Assembly: GCA_013407085.1 (NCBI GenBank)
Contig: JACCGJ010023304.1
Coordinates: 62,001-126,000 of the forward strand
Reading direction: 5' to 3'
Length of the DNA: 64,000 bases
Origin: Atriophallophorus winterbourni
Taxonomy: Eukaryota > Platyhelminthes > Trematoda > Plagiorchiida > Microphallidae
Shown in pieces: positions 11,709 to 22,971 of this stretch. The notes beneath the pieces were generated by a model. That model ran no database searches and was not told where the DNA came from. It worked only from the letters and a program-made list of their open reading frames with translations. How positions within the stretch are numbered: the stretch's first letter is position 1; each line of letters opens with the position of its first letter. Position numbers and translations under genes: made by a program.

Positions 11709-14700
11709 TGAGACTGGATCCATCGCGCTGAGACTGGATCATCGCGCAGAGACTGGACCTTAACGTGGTGTAATGGTTTGTGTACCTCTATGACCCATTG
11801 AGCTATGCTAAGTGGTGCTCTCCGAGCACCTTCAGAGTCACTCATACCAGGAAGGTCAATGGATAGAGGTCAGACGAACACGGTCTCAACCTAACCCGCT
11901 GCCTTGTGGGTCAGGCTTTTTAGCCAAAGGCTTTGGTCGAGAACCCTAATTGTTCTCCTGTCTAGGCATGGGCGACCTGGCAGTATCCCAGCCCACATAC
12001 AACCATGACCATGACTATTATTACGAAAACCAACTCCATAGTGCATCGGCCGTCGCGCACGATAAACAGGGTCGCCTTACCTGCTGCATACAGCAGGGCG
12101 GGTAAGCGAAAACAAGCTACTGCTGGCCCTACTCTTCAAACTGTTTCCGACCCTTCCCCTCCCCCATCTACTCTTAACAACTCTCCGTCTGTCAATCCCA
12201 GCTTTAGAAAAGACCGCGCTGAACATGTTGGAACATTTTCTGTTCGCGAATCTACAGATCACTTTCTTAAACCACGGACCTCTGCTCACATCGGAGCCAT
12301 GAATGTCAGGACACTGAGACAAATAGGCCAGCAAGCTGCACTGGCTCTTACCTTAGATAGTCTATCTATTGATGTTTGCTGTTTATCGGAAACGCGCTTA
12401 TATGATCCGTCTATAATTACCGAACTTACTGCCCCAAACCTTTCAACTCGTTACTTTTTGCGCTGCTCTGGTGATTCTGTAGCTGCCCTTTCAGGACAGG
12501 CGGGTGTTGGTATAGTGCTGAATTCGCGTGCCGAATCCTGTCTAATCGATTGGATTCCTTGTAATAGCAGGATGTGCGCAGTTAGACTAGCCACTAATAT
12601 TAGACCAAACTCAAAATCTTCTAATCAGAGATGCTTGTTTATTGTAGCAACTTACGCTCCAACTAACACCAATTCCGACGACGAGAAGAACGCCTTCTAC
12701 GACTATCTTTATGCTCTTTTGCGACGTGCAAAAAGCTCCGATATTATTGTCTTAGCAGGAGATATGAATGCCAGACTAGGTCGCTTAGATACATCTGAAT
12801 CACAATTAGGTGGCATGTTTGGTCTTGAAAGCCAACGCACAGATAATGGTAAACGGTTTATCCAATTCTGTGCACATTCTAGATTATTCATTAGCAGCAC
12901 CTCCTTTCGCCATAAAAGATGTCAATGTGCCACATGGCGCTCGCCGGATGGAAGTCAACCTTCGGCCCAAATCGACCATATCGCCATAAGTGCTCGCTGG
13001 AGAGGTTGCATTGAGGACTGCCGCTCTTTTTGGAATACCTGCGTAGATTCAGATCATGCTCTTGTGCGATGTAGGTTCTCGTTAAAGTTCTCCGGTACGA
13101 AGCCCTCGAATGGGAAACGCATTGCTGTCGAAAAATTCTTTCAGCCTGCAGTTCAAGACATTTATAGGACCACCTTGAGTAACTCACTCCCAGTTGCCCA
13201 GTATGCAACTACCGATGAAAGGTGGAACAAAATAGCAGGGATTATGCGAGCCGCCGCAATAACAGCCTGTGAGACTGCACAACCAATCCAAAAGTCCCAC
13301 TGGATTTCACAGCGCTCTATAGAAATTCTTCACCAGCGACGCGAAATACCTCATGGTCCTGGACACAACACAGAGCGTAGACGCGTGAGGAATGAACTTA
13401 AACGGAGCCTAAGACTAGACAGAGAAAGGTGGTGGCTAAATAAGGTCGAAGAAATGGAAATAGCAAATAATGCGGGTAACGTGCGAAAACTCTTCCAACT
13501 TATTCGATCGACTGGGCCTACGAAACAAGGAGTGAGTGAGACTATAGCGGAATTAGACGGTACTCTTATCACTAATAAGAATCGCCGCCTGTCACGCTGG
13601 GCCGAACATTTTGAAGAACAATTCAGCTGGTCGCCTGCAACAGAATCATTCCCTCACTTGAGGCAGTGTGATCCTTGACCTGTTAGCGTAGATCCCCCTA
13701 ATGATTTAGAAATTAAAGCATGTATCGAATCCATGAACCGATTCAAAGCTGCTGGCCCCGATGACATACCGCCTGTTTTGTTCAAAGAAGGTGGCCAAGT
13801 CCTAATCAGCACATTAGGAGATCTCCTCCGTGAAGTGTGGATGTCAGAATCCGTCCCTCCGAGTTGGGGCGAATCGGTTATCATACCTATATTTAAAAAG
13901 ATGTGCGAAGCTCATGCTCTAATCACCGTGGGATAAGTCTCACTCCCATCATTACGAGATTATTAGCGTCCATATGTCTTCGAAGATTAACATCGCATAG
14001 GGAATCACAGATCCGTGAGCAGCAAGCTGGCTTCCGGCCTGGCAGAGGCTGTGTCGACCACATTTTTACTCTTCGACGGATATTAGAACTGCGGCACACC
14101 TATCGACAGCCGACAATAGCCATCTTTTTAGACTTCAAAGGAGCATTTGATTCAGTCGATCGAAATGTTTAAGACCTTGCTGTGCAAAGGCGTTCCGCAT
14201 AAGTATGTCAACATACTACGCGCACTTTATGCTCATACATCCGGATGCGTTAGGGTTTACAACGAACTTTCTCCCAAATTCAACACTACAAGTGGCGTCC
14301 GACAAGGATGTCCGATTTCTCCGTTTTTGTTCAATTTCGTAATTGATGCTATCATGGAATTATGCAGCGACGGTGCCCCAGCCTTCGGAGTTCACATAAT
14401 GCCAGGCGTCAAGCTTCTCGACTTGGATTATGCTGATGACATAGTTCTGCTCTTCGACTCATACACAGATGCACAGGCGATACTGAACAGGCTATCTAGT
14501 ATTGTGCCCGCATTTGGAATGCGTTTTTCGCCCTCTAAGTGCAATGTTCTTCTGCAGGACATCGACTTATCGAACAAGGCTTTATTACTTGACAATCAGG
14601 CGCTTGAAATTGTGGATCGTTTTACGTATCTCGGCAGTTGTATCAATAATTCTGCATCGTTAGATAACGAGGTCTCGGCACGCATTTCTAAAGCGACCGT

Positions 14701-15578
14701 AGCATTCCGCAACCTAGGTCACCTCTGGCGTTCGAAGGGACTGTCTCTGCTACTCAAGGGTAGAGTCTATAAAGCGACAGTGCGGGCTGTGTTACTGTAT
14801 GGGTGCGAAACCTGGACCTTACGTAAAGAACACATTCAGCGTCTCCAAGTATTTGACAACCGGTGTCTCCGCAGCATTCTAGGAGTTAGCTGTTACAATC
14901 GTATGCGCACCGATGCTCTCCGAAATAAGTTGTTTGGTAGTAATGTCGATATAGAGAAGCAGATCAACCTGCATAGGTTACGCTGGTTGGGTCACGTTTT
15001 ACGGATGCCGGACCACCAACTTCCGAAACAGATTCTTTTTGCGACGCCACATTCTGATTGGCGTAAATCTAGGGGTGGCCAAACCGTCACATGGCATAGG
15101 CAGCTAAAACTTCTTACTAGTAACCTTTCCAAAGTAGGCGCAGCGCGTCTTTCAGGCTGGTGTCCCCGCGATCATATATCGCAATGGTTAGTTACGCTCC
15201 AGGATATGTCCCGAAACCGTGTTCAATGGCGGTCTTGCACTAAGCATCTTCTTGGAGTGTTTGCATAACCTTGTATGTTGTCAAGCGGAGTGACGAGAAA
15301 AGCTTGTTATGATGCATGACAGTGAAAGCCGCAAGGAAGCTGCCGTGCTGATGTTGCTCTACTCGTTCACGAAACTTGTTTGAATGCATGTTCCATTCGA
15401 TGTGTAGGCACCTCTTCCCAGTTTGTTTGTGCTTACTCTTCTATAGAAGCCGTAGCAATTTAAGTCCCACCCTTCCCCATCTTTTAGGATTTTACTTTTT
15501 CATGGTTGTATGGCAGTTAAGCATTCGGTACGTGCTACCGGTGTATTGCTGTCTTTGATGATGATGATGATGATGATG
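11709..15578 (+). mobile_element. RTE-clade retrotransposon, nearly intact (copy 2, 3870 bp)
   Basis: Inserted in the CR1 endonuclease with an 8-bp target duplication AGTGGTGC (11701-11708 and 15579-15586). The 5' end carries about three tandem copies of a 20-bp unit starting GAGACTGGAT (11710-11756). The 3' end finishes in a (GAT)n tail (about 15556-15578), as RTE elements end in short tandem repeats. The single ORF has few lesions, so this is the youngest RTE in the window. Removing it restores the CR1 reading frame. Confidence 0.93.
12005..15268 (+). pseudogene. RTE endonuclease-reverse transcriptase ORF with one stop and two frameshifts
   Basis: The endonuclease part (12005-13080) has MNVRTL, CLSETRLYD, LAGDMNARLG, QIDHIAIS and DSDHALV, the full catalytic set. 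A TGA follows HLRQCDP at 13676. The RT part has SMNRFKAAGPDDIP, FLDFKGAFDSVDR, SGVRQGCPISPFLF and the active site LDYADDIVLL near 14430, then the C-terminal RLRWLGHVLRM near 14980. Frame changes occur near 13900 and 14165. Total length, about 1,080 residues, is usual for RTE. Only small lesions separate it from an intact frame. Confidence 0.9.
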
Positions 15579-15586
15579 AGTGGTGC

Positions 15587-16195
15587 CAGGTATTGCATAC
15601 CCTCTACTGCGGTTGCCTCATGTGTTATGACAAGGTCAAGGGTTGAAGGTTGGTCAAGACCCCGCCAGAGAGATGGCTGGTTAACGTGATTGTGTAGTGA
15701 AGCAATTTCGATAACCTCCTTGAATTTATGTTCAAACAAATGCAGGGAGTGCTCACCTCTCGAAAACAGATGCGGGAGATTAAAATCGCCAACGATCAGC
15801 AATTGCATAGTCTGGCATCTTGTGTTGTGTTGCAATGATTCGATGAGCTTATCATTGTATGAGCTTTCGGATGATGGCGAGCGGTAAATGATGCCGATCG
15901 TACATTCATCTCCATTGACTAGCGTTACTGAACACCACATCGTATCAGGAAGGCTGAGGTCAGGATGATCCATGAAGTTACACTGCGCTAAACGTTCGTG
16001 AAAGTAGACTGCAACTCCACCACCAGATCTTCGATCACGATCGCGACGAAGTAGTGACATTTTCGGAATCGAAAGCTCAGCATCAGTCATGCAGGGCTGG
16101 AACCAAGTCTCTGTAACTGCAACCAAATCGGGTGAAAGTCTATCACAAAGCTCACACAGTTCAGCTAATTTGTTAGTTAAACACTGAGCATTTGT
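15587..16195 (-). pseudogene. CR1 endonuclease domain, N-terminal two thirds
   Basis: The frame has the endonuclease start YTNAQCLTNKLAEL, the VAVTETW glutamate motif, a GGGVAVYF turn, GDFNLPHLF and the late LDLVIT motif, all in order. The frame is open to the RTE insertion at 15578 and matches in phase with 11708 on the far side of that insertion, so this part was intact when the RTE arrived. Confidence 0.85.
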
Positions 16196-16366
16196 ATATA
16201 TGCACCTGATCGTATTTGTCTTACACAATGTCGAATCGTGTACTGTAGCTATTAGTCCGACGCGCGATGAGTTTGAAACTTGTGAGCTACTTGTTGCGCG
16301 CTGACAGTTTGAAACAACATTTGGTTCCGTGTATGACGTATTTGGTCCGACTCGGTTTGAGCCGGA
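16192..16366. repeat. Left copy of a 175-bp direct repeat (possible long target duplication)
   Basis: From TGTATATATGCACC to GAGCCGGA; it matches 17241-17415 with only a handful of substitutions. Both copies are CR1-A sequence from the ORF1/endonuclease junction. Confidence 0.8.
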
Positions 16367-17240
16367 AGTCAAATAGAAACACAACCAATCAATCAGAAAG
16401 TTGACGTGTGAGAAACAAATGCAGCCAAAACTATAGATCAATGTATTCCAACAGTACAACATCAAAATGATCAGGCATCCATGCAAGCAAAAAAACTTAA
16501 AATGCTGAATCTGGAACAGTCGGCCTAAGAGATATTTTGCACTCCGTTAGCCTCCTTCATTACACCCCTTCCGTGTTAAGAAAAACAACCCAAGAAATGC
16601 ATCTACACCAACTCACAATGTCTCGGAAGCAAAATGCTCCATTTTAAAAACTTCACTTCCAAATATTACTACATTTAATAAAGCAACACTTGTCGAAAAT
16701 CTACTAAAACGGGAACTTTTCGCCCAAGATATTCCTAAGGATCATGAATACATACTTGAGACCAGTCATGGAATACGGTGTAGTCATGGTCTTCGCGGCT
16801 TAAGAGGATTCAAAGTATTTCAAGTTGAATGGTCCAAAAAGTAAATACTTTACAGTAACCACAGATGTTGAACTTATGCAGCGAATCTTTCACCGAATCT
16901 ATCACCGCTCAACAAAACTAGTTCTCGGCATCCAGAACAAGCCTTATAAAGAAAGGATAGCTCATCTGAATCTGTTTGACTTTCCCTACCGACGAATCAA
17001 AGGATACCTTATCCTATTTTAAAAACATTCCATACCCCGAACCATCCCTCACAGGACATATTCACGCAAATGGATACGAGAAATTATCGGACCCGCGAAT
17101 ATGTGCTGGTGTTAACCCATTCCTGACTGAACTGTATAAGGTATTTTTATTCTATCCGTGTCTATTTTACTTGGAACAGTTTACCTTCTACTGTTGCTCA
17201 CTTCACTATCTTGCATGATTTAAATCGAAATTAGACGAAT
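16367..17240 (+). mobile_element. CR1-type fragment inserted in CR1 copy A
   Basis: The right half (about 16735-17240) encodes a CR1 RT C-terminus on the plus strand (RIMNTYLRPVMEYGV, LMQRIFHRIYHRSTKL, ERIAHLNLFDF, ending near KSKLDEY). The left half (16367-16735) is poorly conserved, with a possible CIYTNSQC endonuclease start. It lies between two direct copies of host sequence of about 175 bp. Confidence 0.6.
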
Positions 17241-17415
17241 ATGTATATATGCACCTGATCGTATTTGTGTTACACAATGTCGAATCGTGTACTGTAGCTA
17301 CCGGTCCGACGCGCGATGAGTTTGAAACTTGTGAGCTACTTATTGCGCGCTGACAGTTTGAAATAACATTTGGTTCCCTGTGTGACGTATTTGGTTCGAC
17401 ATGGTTTGAGCCGGA
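17241..17415. repeat. Right copy of the 175-bp direct repeat
   Basis: Same segment as 16192-16366. Host CR1-A sequence continues outward on the far side of each copy, as expected for an insertion that duplicated its target. Confidence 0.8.
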
Positions 17416-17419
17416 CCAA

Positions 17420-18869
17420 CGACGTTTTTTGATGCATCGATTTCTTCGATTTCGGTGGGAACGCTATCATCTGCTGCCCCAGACGAGGAATATTTTCGAT
17501 CATGGTACTTGGTTTCGGTGGACTAAGTCTAACGTCATTCGGTAAAGCTCTTTCCGCTTTTTCCATTCAGACTTTACAATCTCAGCAATGTCGTTAGTTA
17601 AAAACCTAATTGTCAGTGGTTTCGGACCAACTCCTTTATATTTTGGCGAAAAAGGCACCCGAAACTTGTCAGTGACCACAACATTAGAAATATCAAGCGA
17701 ACACACAATGTAACGCCACTGCTTGGAATCGTGCTCTGCGGCTTCCTGAACCGATCCTTGGGAGCTATTGTCTGGTACCCCAAGTAGAACTATACTTCGC
17801 AAGACCATTTTTTCCTTTATCCCACCATGATACATCGGGATATATCCGGCACTTTGAATTCAGAACCGTCTTTAGTCGGTACGAATTTAGCAGTATGTTC
17901 TCGATATCAGCCTCGCATTTCAGTGTAACCCTTAGTAAGCGAGGTTGATCAATATGAGCTGAGGTGGAGTGGCGAGTAAGACGAATCAATTTGCCAGGAA
18001 TAACATGCTGAATTTGCATTTGTTGACAAAGTTGAGACCATTTATCGAGATCGTGTTTGTGTTTCCTATCAAACAGGCTTTCGTTGGACTCGCTAAGATT
18101 CGTGCATATTACGCTTAGTGCATAATAATTCTTGTTGCGTGTCCGAGCGTCATTCTTTATAGAATGTGAACCTTTTTGATTTAATATTCGTGAGTCATGG
18201 GAAGAAGCTTTAGAGTGAGTAGAGGAGGTCGACTGCAAACGCCTTTCTCCGTAAGTAATTTCTACGACGGTTTCGGCTTTAAGGCCTTTTTAGCAATCTT
18301 CTCAGTGTCGTGTAATAATTTAACCTTTTCAGGAGCAATCTGTGGCGGTGAGGTCGAGCGTATTCCATTATTCAATTCAACTGTTTTAGTCTTGATTATT
18401 GGTCGTAGAGTATCATTTAAATGTGCAAGTTCCTCGTCCATTTTCAATAATCTATTCTCTATTGTATTAGTCTCGTTTCTCGCAGAGGATTGTGTACTCT
18501 TGCAATTACGATTCACTATTGAATTTCTACAGTCAATACAGAAATAGCAAACGGATGGGGGGTTTTATCATTCACGATCTTTACACACTCATCGGTCAAA
18601 GTCTCATCGCAGGCCACGTGCACATGTATATCACAAAAAATACATTTAACCAAAGCACTAACATTGCTTACCGGGTACAGGCACTTGACGCAGAGTTCAA
18701 GGTGGTTTGATGTTGCTGTCGGGGGAACAACCGTCGTATGCACACAATAATCGATCGATATTTTCGTAACTCGACCACGCATTGTAGGCTGAATTGGGAC
18801 GACCGGTTGAAGAATGGACGTCCGTTCGACTGGTCGATTTAGCTGGGTTATAATTCTTGATTTGGTCAT
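17420..18869 (-). pseudogene. CR1 ORF1: PHD-like zinc finger, coiled coil, RNA-binding region (broken)
   Basis: The first part starts MTKSRIITQL at 18869 and contains CVKC...KCIFC...HVHVAC, a PHD/RING-like Cys-His cluster usual in CR1 ORF1. Next come a charged helical piece (18516-18262) and a C-terminal domain (18238-17500; KWSQLCQQM, RLTRHSTSAH). The same layout recurs at 63.1-63.8 kb. ORF1 proteins bind element RNA in the RNP. Stops and frame changes at about 18516, 18250 and 17800 break it. Confidence 0.75.
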
Positions 18870-19464
18870 TTTACGAATAATCCGTGATATCTCGATAAAC
18901 ACACAAAGTAGAGCACAGAATGGTGTATCAAAATGTGTAGTTCGATGTGATCTTTGCAATGCAAGCAAAAACCGTGCGATAATTAACTGTGAAAGAAAGT
19001 TTGCTAATTTGCATGCATTCCCATCACAGCCTACAACCGGTTGCATGCTGTTGGCACTCATCGTGAAGAGACAGTAGGATCAGGAACAGTAGAATAATAC
19101 TTTATTTTTTCGTTAGGCAAATAATTTGGCTCAGAATTTCTTCCAAACATTTATGCGAGAGCACACATTAGATTCGATATGCTTGTATATTGTTGAACTT
19201 TGGCACGTTTATTTGCCAGACAATACATTTTAAAGGTAACTAATGATCTTGAGACGGAATATTGAGCAAAACATCCTTACAGATTTAACGGTACCTACGA
19301 ATTCAACATTCAAGTTTGAAAATGTCTGGCAGATTTGTGAAAGTGTGTACAACACTTGGATAAATTAATAAAGTGCGATCTATTCAATATTCTTTATGCT
19401 TATTTCCAAGAATCTTGAACACTACGTACACAAATATCCATATTTGCAGTCGCACAACCTACAA

Positions 19465-20050
19465 TCAAAACTTATATGATGTCTCCACCTGATGACGGCA
19501 AACAGCCAGAAATCGGTAGTGGACTGTAAGTTCGGGGGATGTGAGCAACACATCACTTTGGTCATCCATAAGCGCCTTGAGTGCTTGACGACGAATCACT
19601 ATGTGATTCTGTCTTTGAACATCGTGGATCGTTGTACGAACCCTGTGACACAGTGGTAATCAAATATAACCTTGTTTACCATTTATCCACTGCTTCAAGG
19701 CTCACTGAAACTAATCTTACTGTCTCCACCTGATGACGGCGAACAGCCAAAATGCGGTAGTTGAGTGTAATTTCGGGGGATGTGAGCAACAATTTACTTT
19801 GGTCATCCATAAGCGCCTTGCGTGCTTGACCACGAATCAGTTTGTGATTCTGTCTTTGAACATCGTGGTTCGTTGTACGAACCCTGTGACACATTGGCAC
19901 TCAAGTATAATCTTGTTTAACATTTATCCACTGTTTCAAGTCTCACTGAACCTAATCTTACTGTCTCAACCTGATGTCGGCAAACAGCCAGAAACCGGTA
20001 GTGGACTGTAATTTCGGGGGATGTGAGCAACACATCACTTATATGATAGG
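19465..20050 (+). repeat. Short array of the 241-bp hammerhead satellite (about 2.4 units)
   Basis: Hammerhead core positions at 19489, 19730 and 19971 give a period of exactly 241 bp. The units share the CAT-CCATAAGCGCCTTG segment and both hairpins with the main array at 23.3-27.2 kb but form a separate subfamily (GTAATTTCGGGGGATGTG). The first unit keeps the whole core; the second has lost GAAA and the third has CTGATGT. Confidence 0.9.
19485..19522 (+). ncRNA. Candidate type I hammerhead ribozyme, best core of the small array
   Basis: CCAC (19485-19488), CTGATGA (19489-19495), a CGGC-AAACA-GCCA stem-loop, GAAA (19509-19512), then TCGGTA and GTGG (19519-19522). CCAC and GTGG pair as stem I, GGC/GCC as stem II, and the predicted cut is after A at 19518 (GTA). 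Stem II has only three pairs with a C-A mismatch next to the core, and stem III is too short to close alone, as in the dimeric hammerheads known from metazoan retroelements. Cleavage is untested. Confidence 0.6.
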
Positions 20051-21830
20051 GTGTTTTGACTGATGTATGGTTTGAATTGATCCAATATTCAGTGCTCTAG
20101 CGAGATGCTCCAACCAGCCAAAAATAAAACAGGATTCGAATAGCTCTGTGGACTGACAGCTTCGTAGCTTGATCAAAGAGTATTCGCCAAAAGCAAAACG
20201 GATATCGTGTACGTGTGCTAAAAGGAAAGGATGACGCCGTCAATTATGAGAATAATAAATAGGAACCCCAATCTCTATCAAACATATGTTTGGTTACCGG
20301 GACAGCAAAAATGAGAGTGTAGTTCTATTAAAAGCTAAAAATGGAGCATAGACCGCCCTTTATCTAAGCTTTGAAGAAAGCAAATTACTTGCAGGAGTCC
20401 GGCCTATACTGTTAAATGATGTGTTTTACACTGTCAATTTCCGGTGGATGAAGCAAATCCTAGAATGATTAAACATTCAGTAGTGAATGATTAGGATATT
20501 TCGGATACCATGCTACTGTGTACGTAGACGCAATCATACCGCCATTATTACTGAAGAGGTATAGTTCGTTGACCATCCTTTTCGCTCGGTATCAATGATG
20601 TAGTTCTAGTGCATATTAATCGCTTTCTATCCATCAGTTCCGGATACATCATTGTATTATTAAAATCTAGCCTGGCATCAGGTAAATTTCTGCATAGTCT
20701 GATATCATAAACTTGGACTGAGGTAGTGTCAGGTAGCCCAGGTCTGTACATATATATATATATATAAGAACAAGGAGATGACTGAGTCTGCCGCATTTAG
20801 TCGCGTGTTGATCTAAACCGGTGGCATTCAATTTAGTACGGTGAAACTTGCAACACACATTACAACTCTAAAATGGCACATCCGTTCCGTATATCAACAG
20901 TATTATTGAAGTGTTTTTAATGTGGTGCATATTCCAATTCAATAGGAAAGGGTGAGATAAAAAGTGGATCAAATCGTATACTCACAATTTGAGAAACCGA
21001 AATATTGGCATTGTTAATTACCCTTAGCCACAGATGTGCAATCTTGAAGTACACCAATGCAGTGCAGCTAACACCGTGTTAAATTCATTTGCTGTCGTTA
21101 ATGAGTTGCATGCCGAAACACGCTGAAATCGCAATGACAATTCTATTTTTATTCTCATATCTATCTAGGCTTGGCCAACCTGGATCATTTGTGTTATTTG
21201 ATACATACATACATACCTTCAGACATTGAGCTCAACAACTTGAGCCGTTTTGATTAAACACCCTAAGAACTATCTCTTATAGTACTATGATGTATCCAAA
21301 TCGGAGCCACACAACGGACAAAGGCTGCTTAGATTATGTTTAGAGCACAATCTATGATGTTGCTAGCACAAACTTCCGCAAATTGAACTCTCACCGTTTC
21401 AAAGCTATCCTGTGTGCTGTGCGGTCGCATTATTCTGTGCTCTTGCGTTTTTGGATCTGCTTCACTCCCATCTCGTCCTATCTGGATAATTTTTATCTTT
21501 CTGAAATCCTCTTTACACAAGCATTGTGTTCATACCATTTCCGGAGGCATAACAAGCAATTTTAGAAAAATCAGTTTTCTACATTTCGAACCAAACATGA
21601 CCTGCACGGGCAAGTTTGTGTGCAACACTGAATATTGAATTGAGTTTGCCACCACTCGAAAGAGCTCGCTTTCTCACTTCGGTTGACACATTGGACCGGA
21701 AAATCGGATCCAATCTGAAGGAGCTACAACGAATTTCGTTACCCACCTTTCCTGTGGCGATATTATTCACTCACCCACTTCCAACAACCTTAAATCCGCA
21801 ATGTAATGGAAAATGTTCGTGACAGATCGG
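20050..21830. other. Unique-looking AT-rich sequence, no gene recognised
   Basis: Short open frames only, none with a recognisable domain. It contains a small (TA)n run at about 20750-20766. A minus-strand stretch at 21579-21770 (63 codons) might be PLE 5' sequence, but I see no motif to prove it. Confidence 0.45.
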
Positions 21831-21884
21831 GGAATCATAATCATGAAAAAATAAAGTTTGTAATGAATCTGTGAGAGTAGTTTA

Positions 21885-21927
21885 TTGGTAACGTTTCGCT
21901 TCTGACAACGAAGCTTCGTCAGACCAA
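21885..21927 (-). ncRNA. Minimal hammerhead ribozyme at the PLE 3' end
   Basis: On the minus strand: TTGGT (stem I, 21927-21923), CTGACGA (21922-21916), a 5-bp stem GCTTC/GAAGC with a 7-base loop, GAAA (21897-21894), CGT, T and ACCAA (21889-21885). TTGGT pairs perfectly with ACCAA. Stem III is the palindrome ACGT, so two RNAs could pair there. Minimal, dimer-type hammerheads in PLE flanking repeats are established knowledge. One extra A sits between the CTGACGA core and stem II. Orientation is sense to the RT. Confidence 0.75.
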
Positions 21928-22299
21928 GGGTGTCAGTACGTACAGGGATCAAGCTTAAATTGCATTTACCTGACCAATCATAAGCTGGTTAAGAACTGCA
22001 CAGTCCATGGTGGGTTCTGCGCTCGTTAAGGAGGACAGGCGCGTTCAATATCAACTGACGCACCACCACCTCTACATGCCGTAATAATCCCTTAATTGTT
22101 TTAGTCTTGACAGGTGTGAATGACATCTGCTGTCAGATTAGCGCGATTTCGTAATTGGTGCGCACACTAGGGGTTACGCACGTTAATGTTTATCCGCTGC
22201 AGGACCGGACGCCAGATTGTGGAGATATCAGCCCCATCCACCTTATTGACAGCATTCTTACCAGCCTTTGTTATCTCAACCGCATCAGCGTGAAGTCGT

Positions 22300-22917
22300 T
22301 ACATGTATGGTTTTATTCCCCGCATTATCACTTCTACGTTATCAAGATCTACGCTGTGACCGGTGTCTAACACATGTTCAACTAGTGCTGAATCTCTTAC
22401 CAGTTTTTGATATTCCCTGGAATTGCGTGGCTGTTTACGGATTCGATTTTTGTGTTCACTTTTACTAGTACTGAGTTGTCTGCATGTTTTTCCGATATAT
22501 ACTCAAGAGCAACCCTTATAGTTGATTTTATATACGCAATTCATCGCGCAGCCTGAAGGCGTTTTATCCTTGAGATGCGTTAATAATGAACGGGGCGTTC
22601 TTCCCATTTTATACGTTAATCGTATACCTGCGTTTTCAGATTCGACTTATCCCCTTTGACGCTTCTTTAACGTAATGTATAGAAACTGTTGCACGCCAAA
22701 CTTTTTCCGTTTTGGGTGCTGGGTATTTAACCCGTTTCAGTTGGCGTTTAATTAGGCTGTTAGGGTAAACATGATCAGCAAGTCGACAACTAACTTCTTG
22801 ACAGGCTCGCTTTTTATCGGTGGCATCGGTACACAAGCGTTCAACTTTGTAGAACAGCGATTTCGCAACTGAATTAAATACTTTTTGGGGGTGCGCTGAT
22901 GAGTACCGCAAGACCAC
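22300..22917 (-). pseudogene. PLE connector and GIY-YIG endonuclease (broken)
   Basis: 22917-22636 is the RT thumb/connector (LRYSSAHPQKVFNS, RQLKRVKYPAPKTEKVW). After frame changes, the nuclease reads CVYKINYKGCS, stop, VYIGKTCRQLSTSKSEHKNR, then EHVLDTGHSVDL. The first GIY strand and the YIG strand with its following Lys/Arg-rich helix are visible; a TGA splits them. The domain would nick target DNA for priming. Confidence 0.8.
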
Positions 22918-22971
22918 ATATGTGTCGATTGGCTTACGATAGACCGTTGTGCTTATTTTACCATTCTGCTT

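Larger units (their letters stand above)
9440..19061 (-). mobile_element. CR1-clade non-LTR retrotransposon, long copy A, split by two insertions
   Basis: Reading from high to low coordinates gives ORF1 with a PHD-like zinc finger and coiled coil (about 18869-17420), a CR1-type endonuclease (16195-15587), the endonuclease-RT linker (11708-11253), RT (10952-10145), the thumb/C-terminus (10003-9557) and a short 3' UTR ending in repeats of TTCTGAG at about 9440. Tandem short repeats at the 3' end are typical of CR1. A 3.87-kb RTE (11709-15578) and a CR1 fragment with duplicated target (16367-17415) interrupt it. Scattered stops and frameshifts show it is inactive. Confidence 0.85.
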
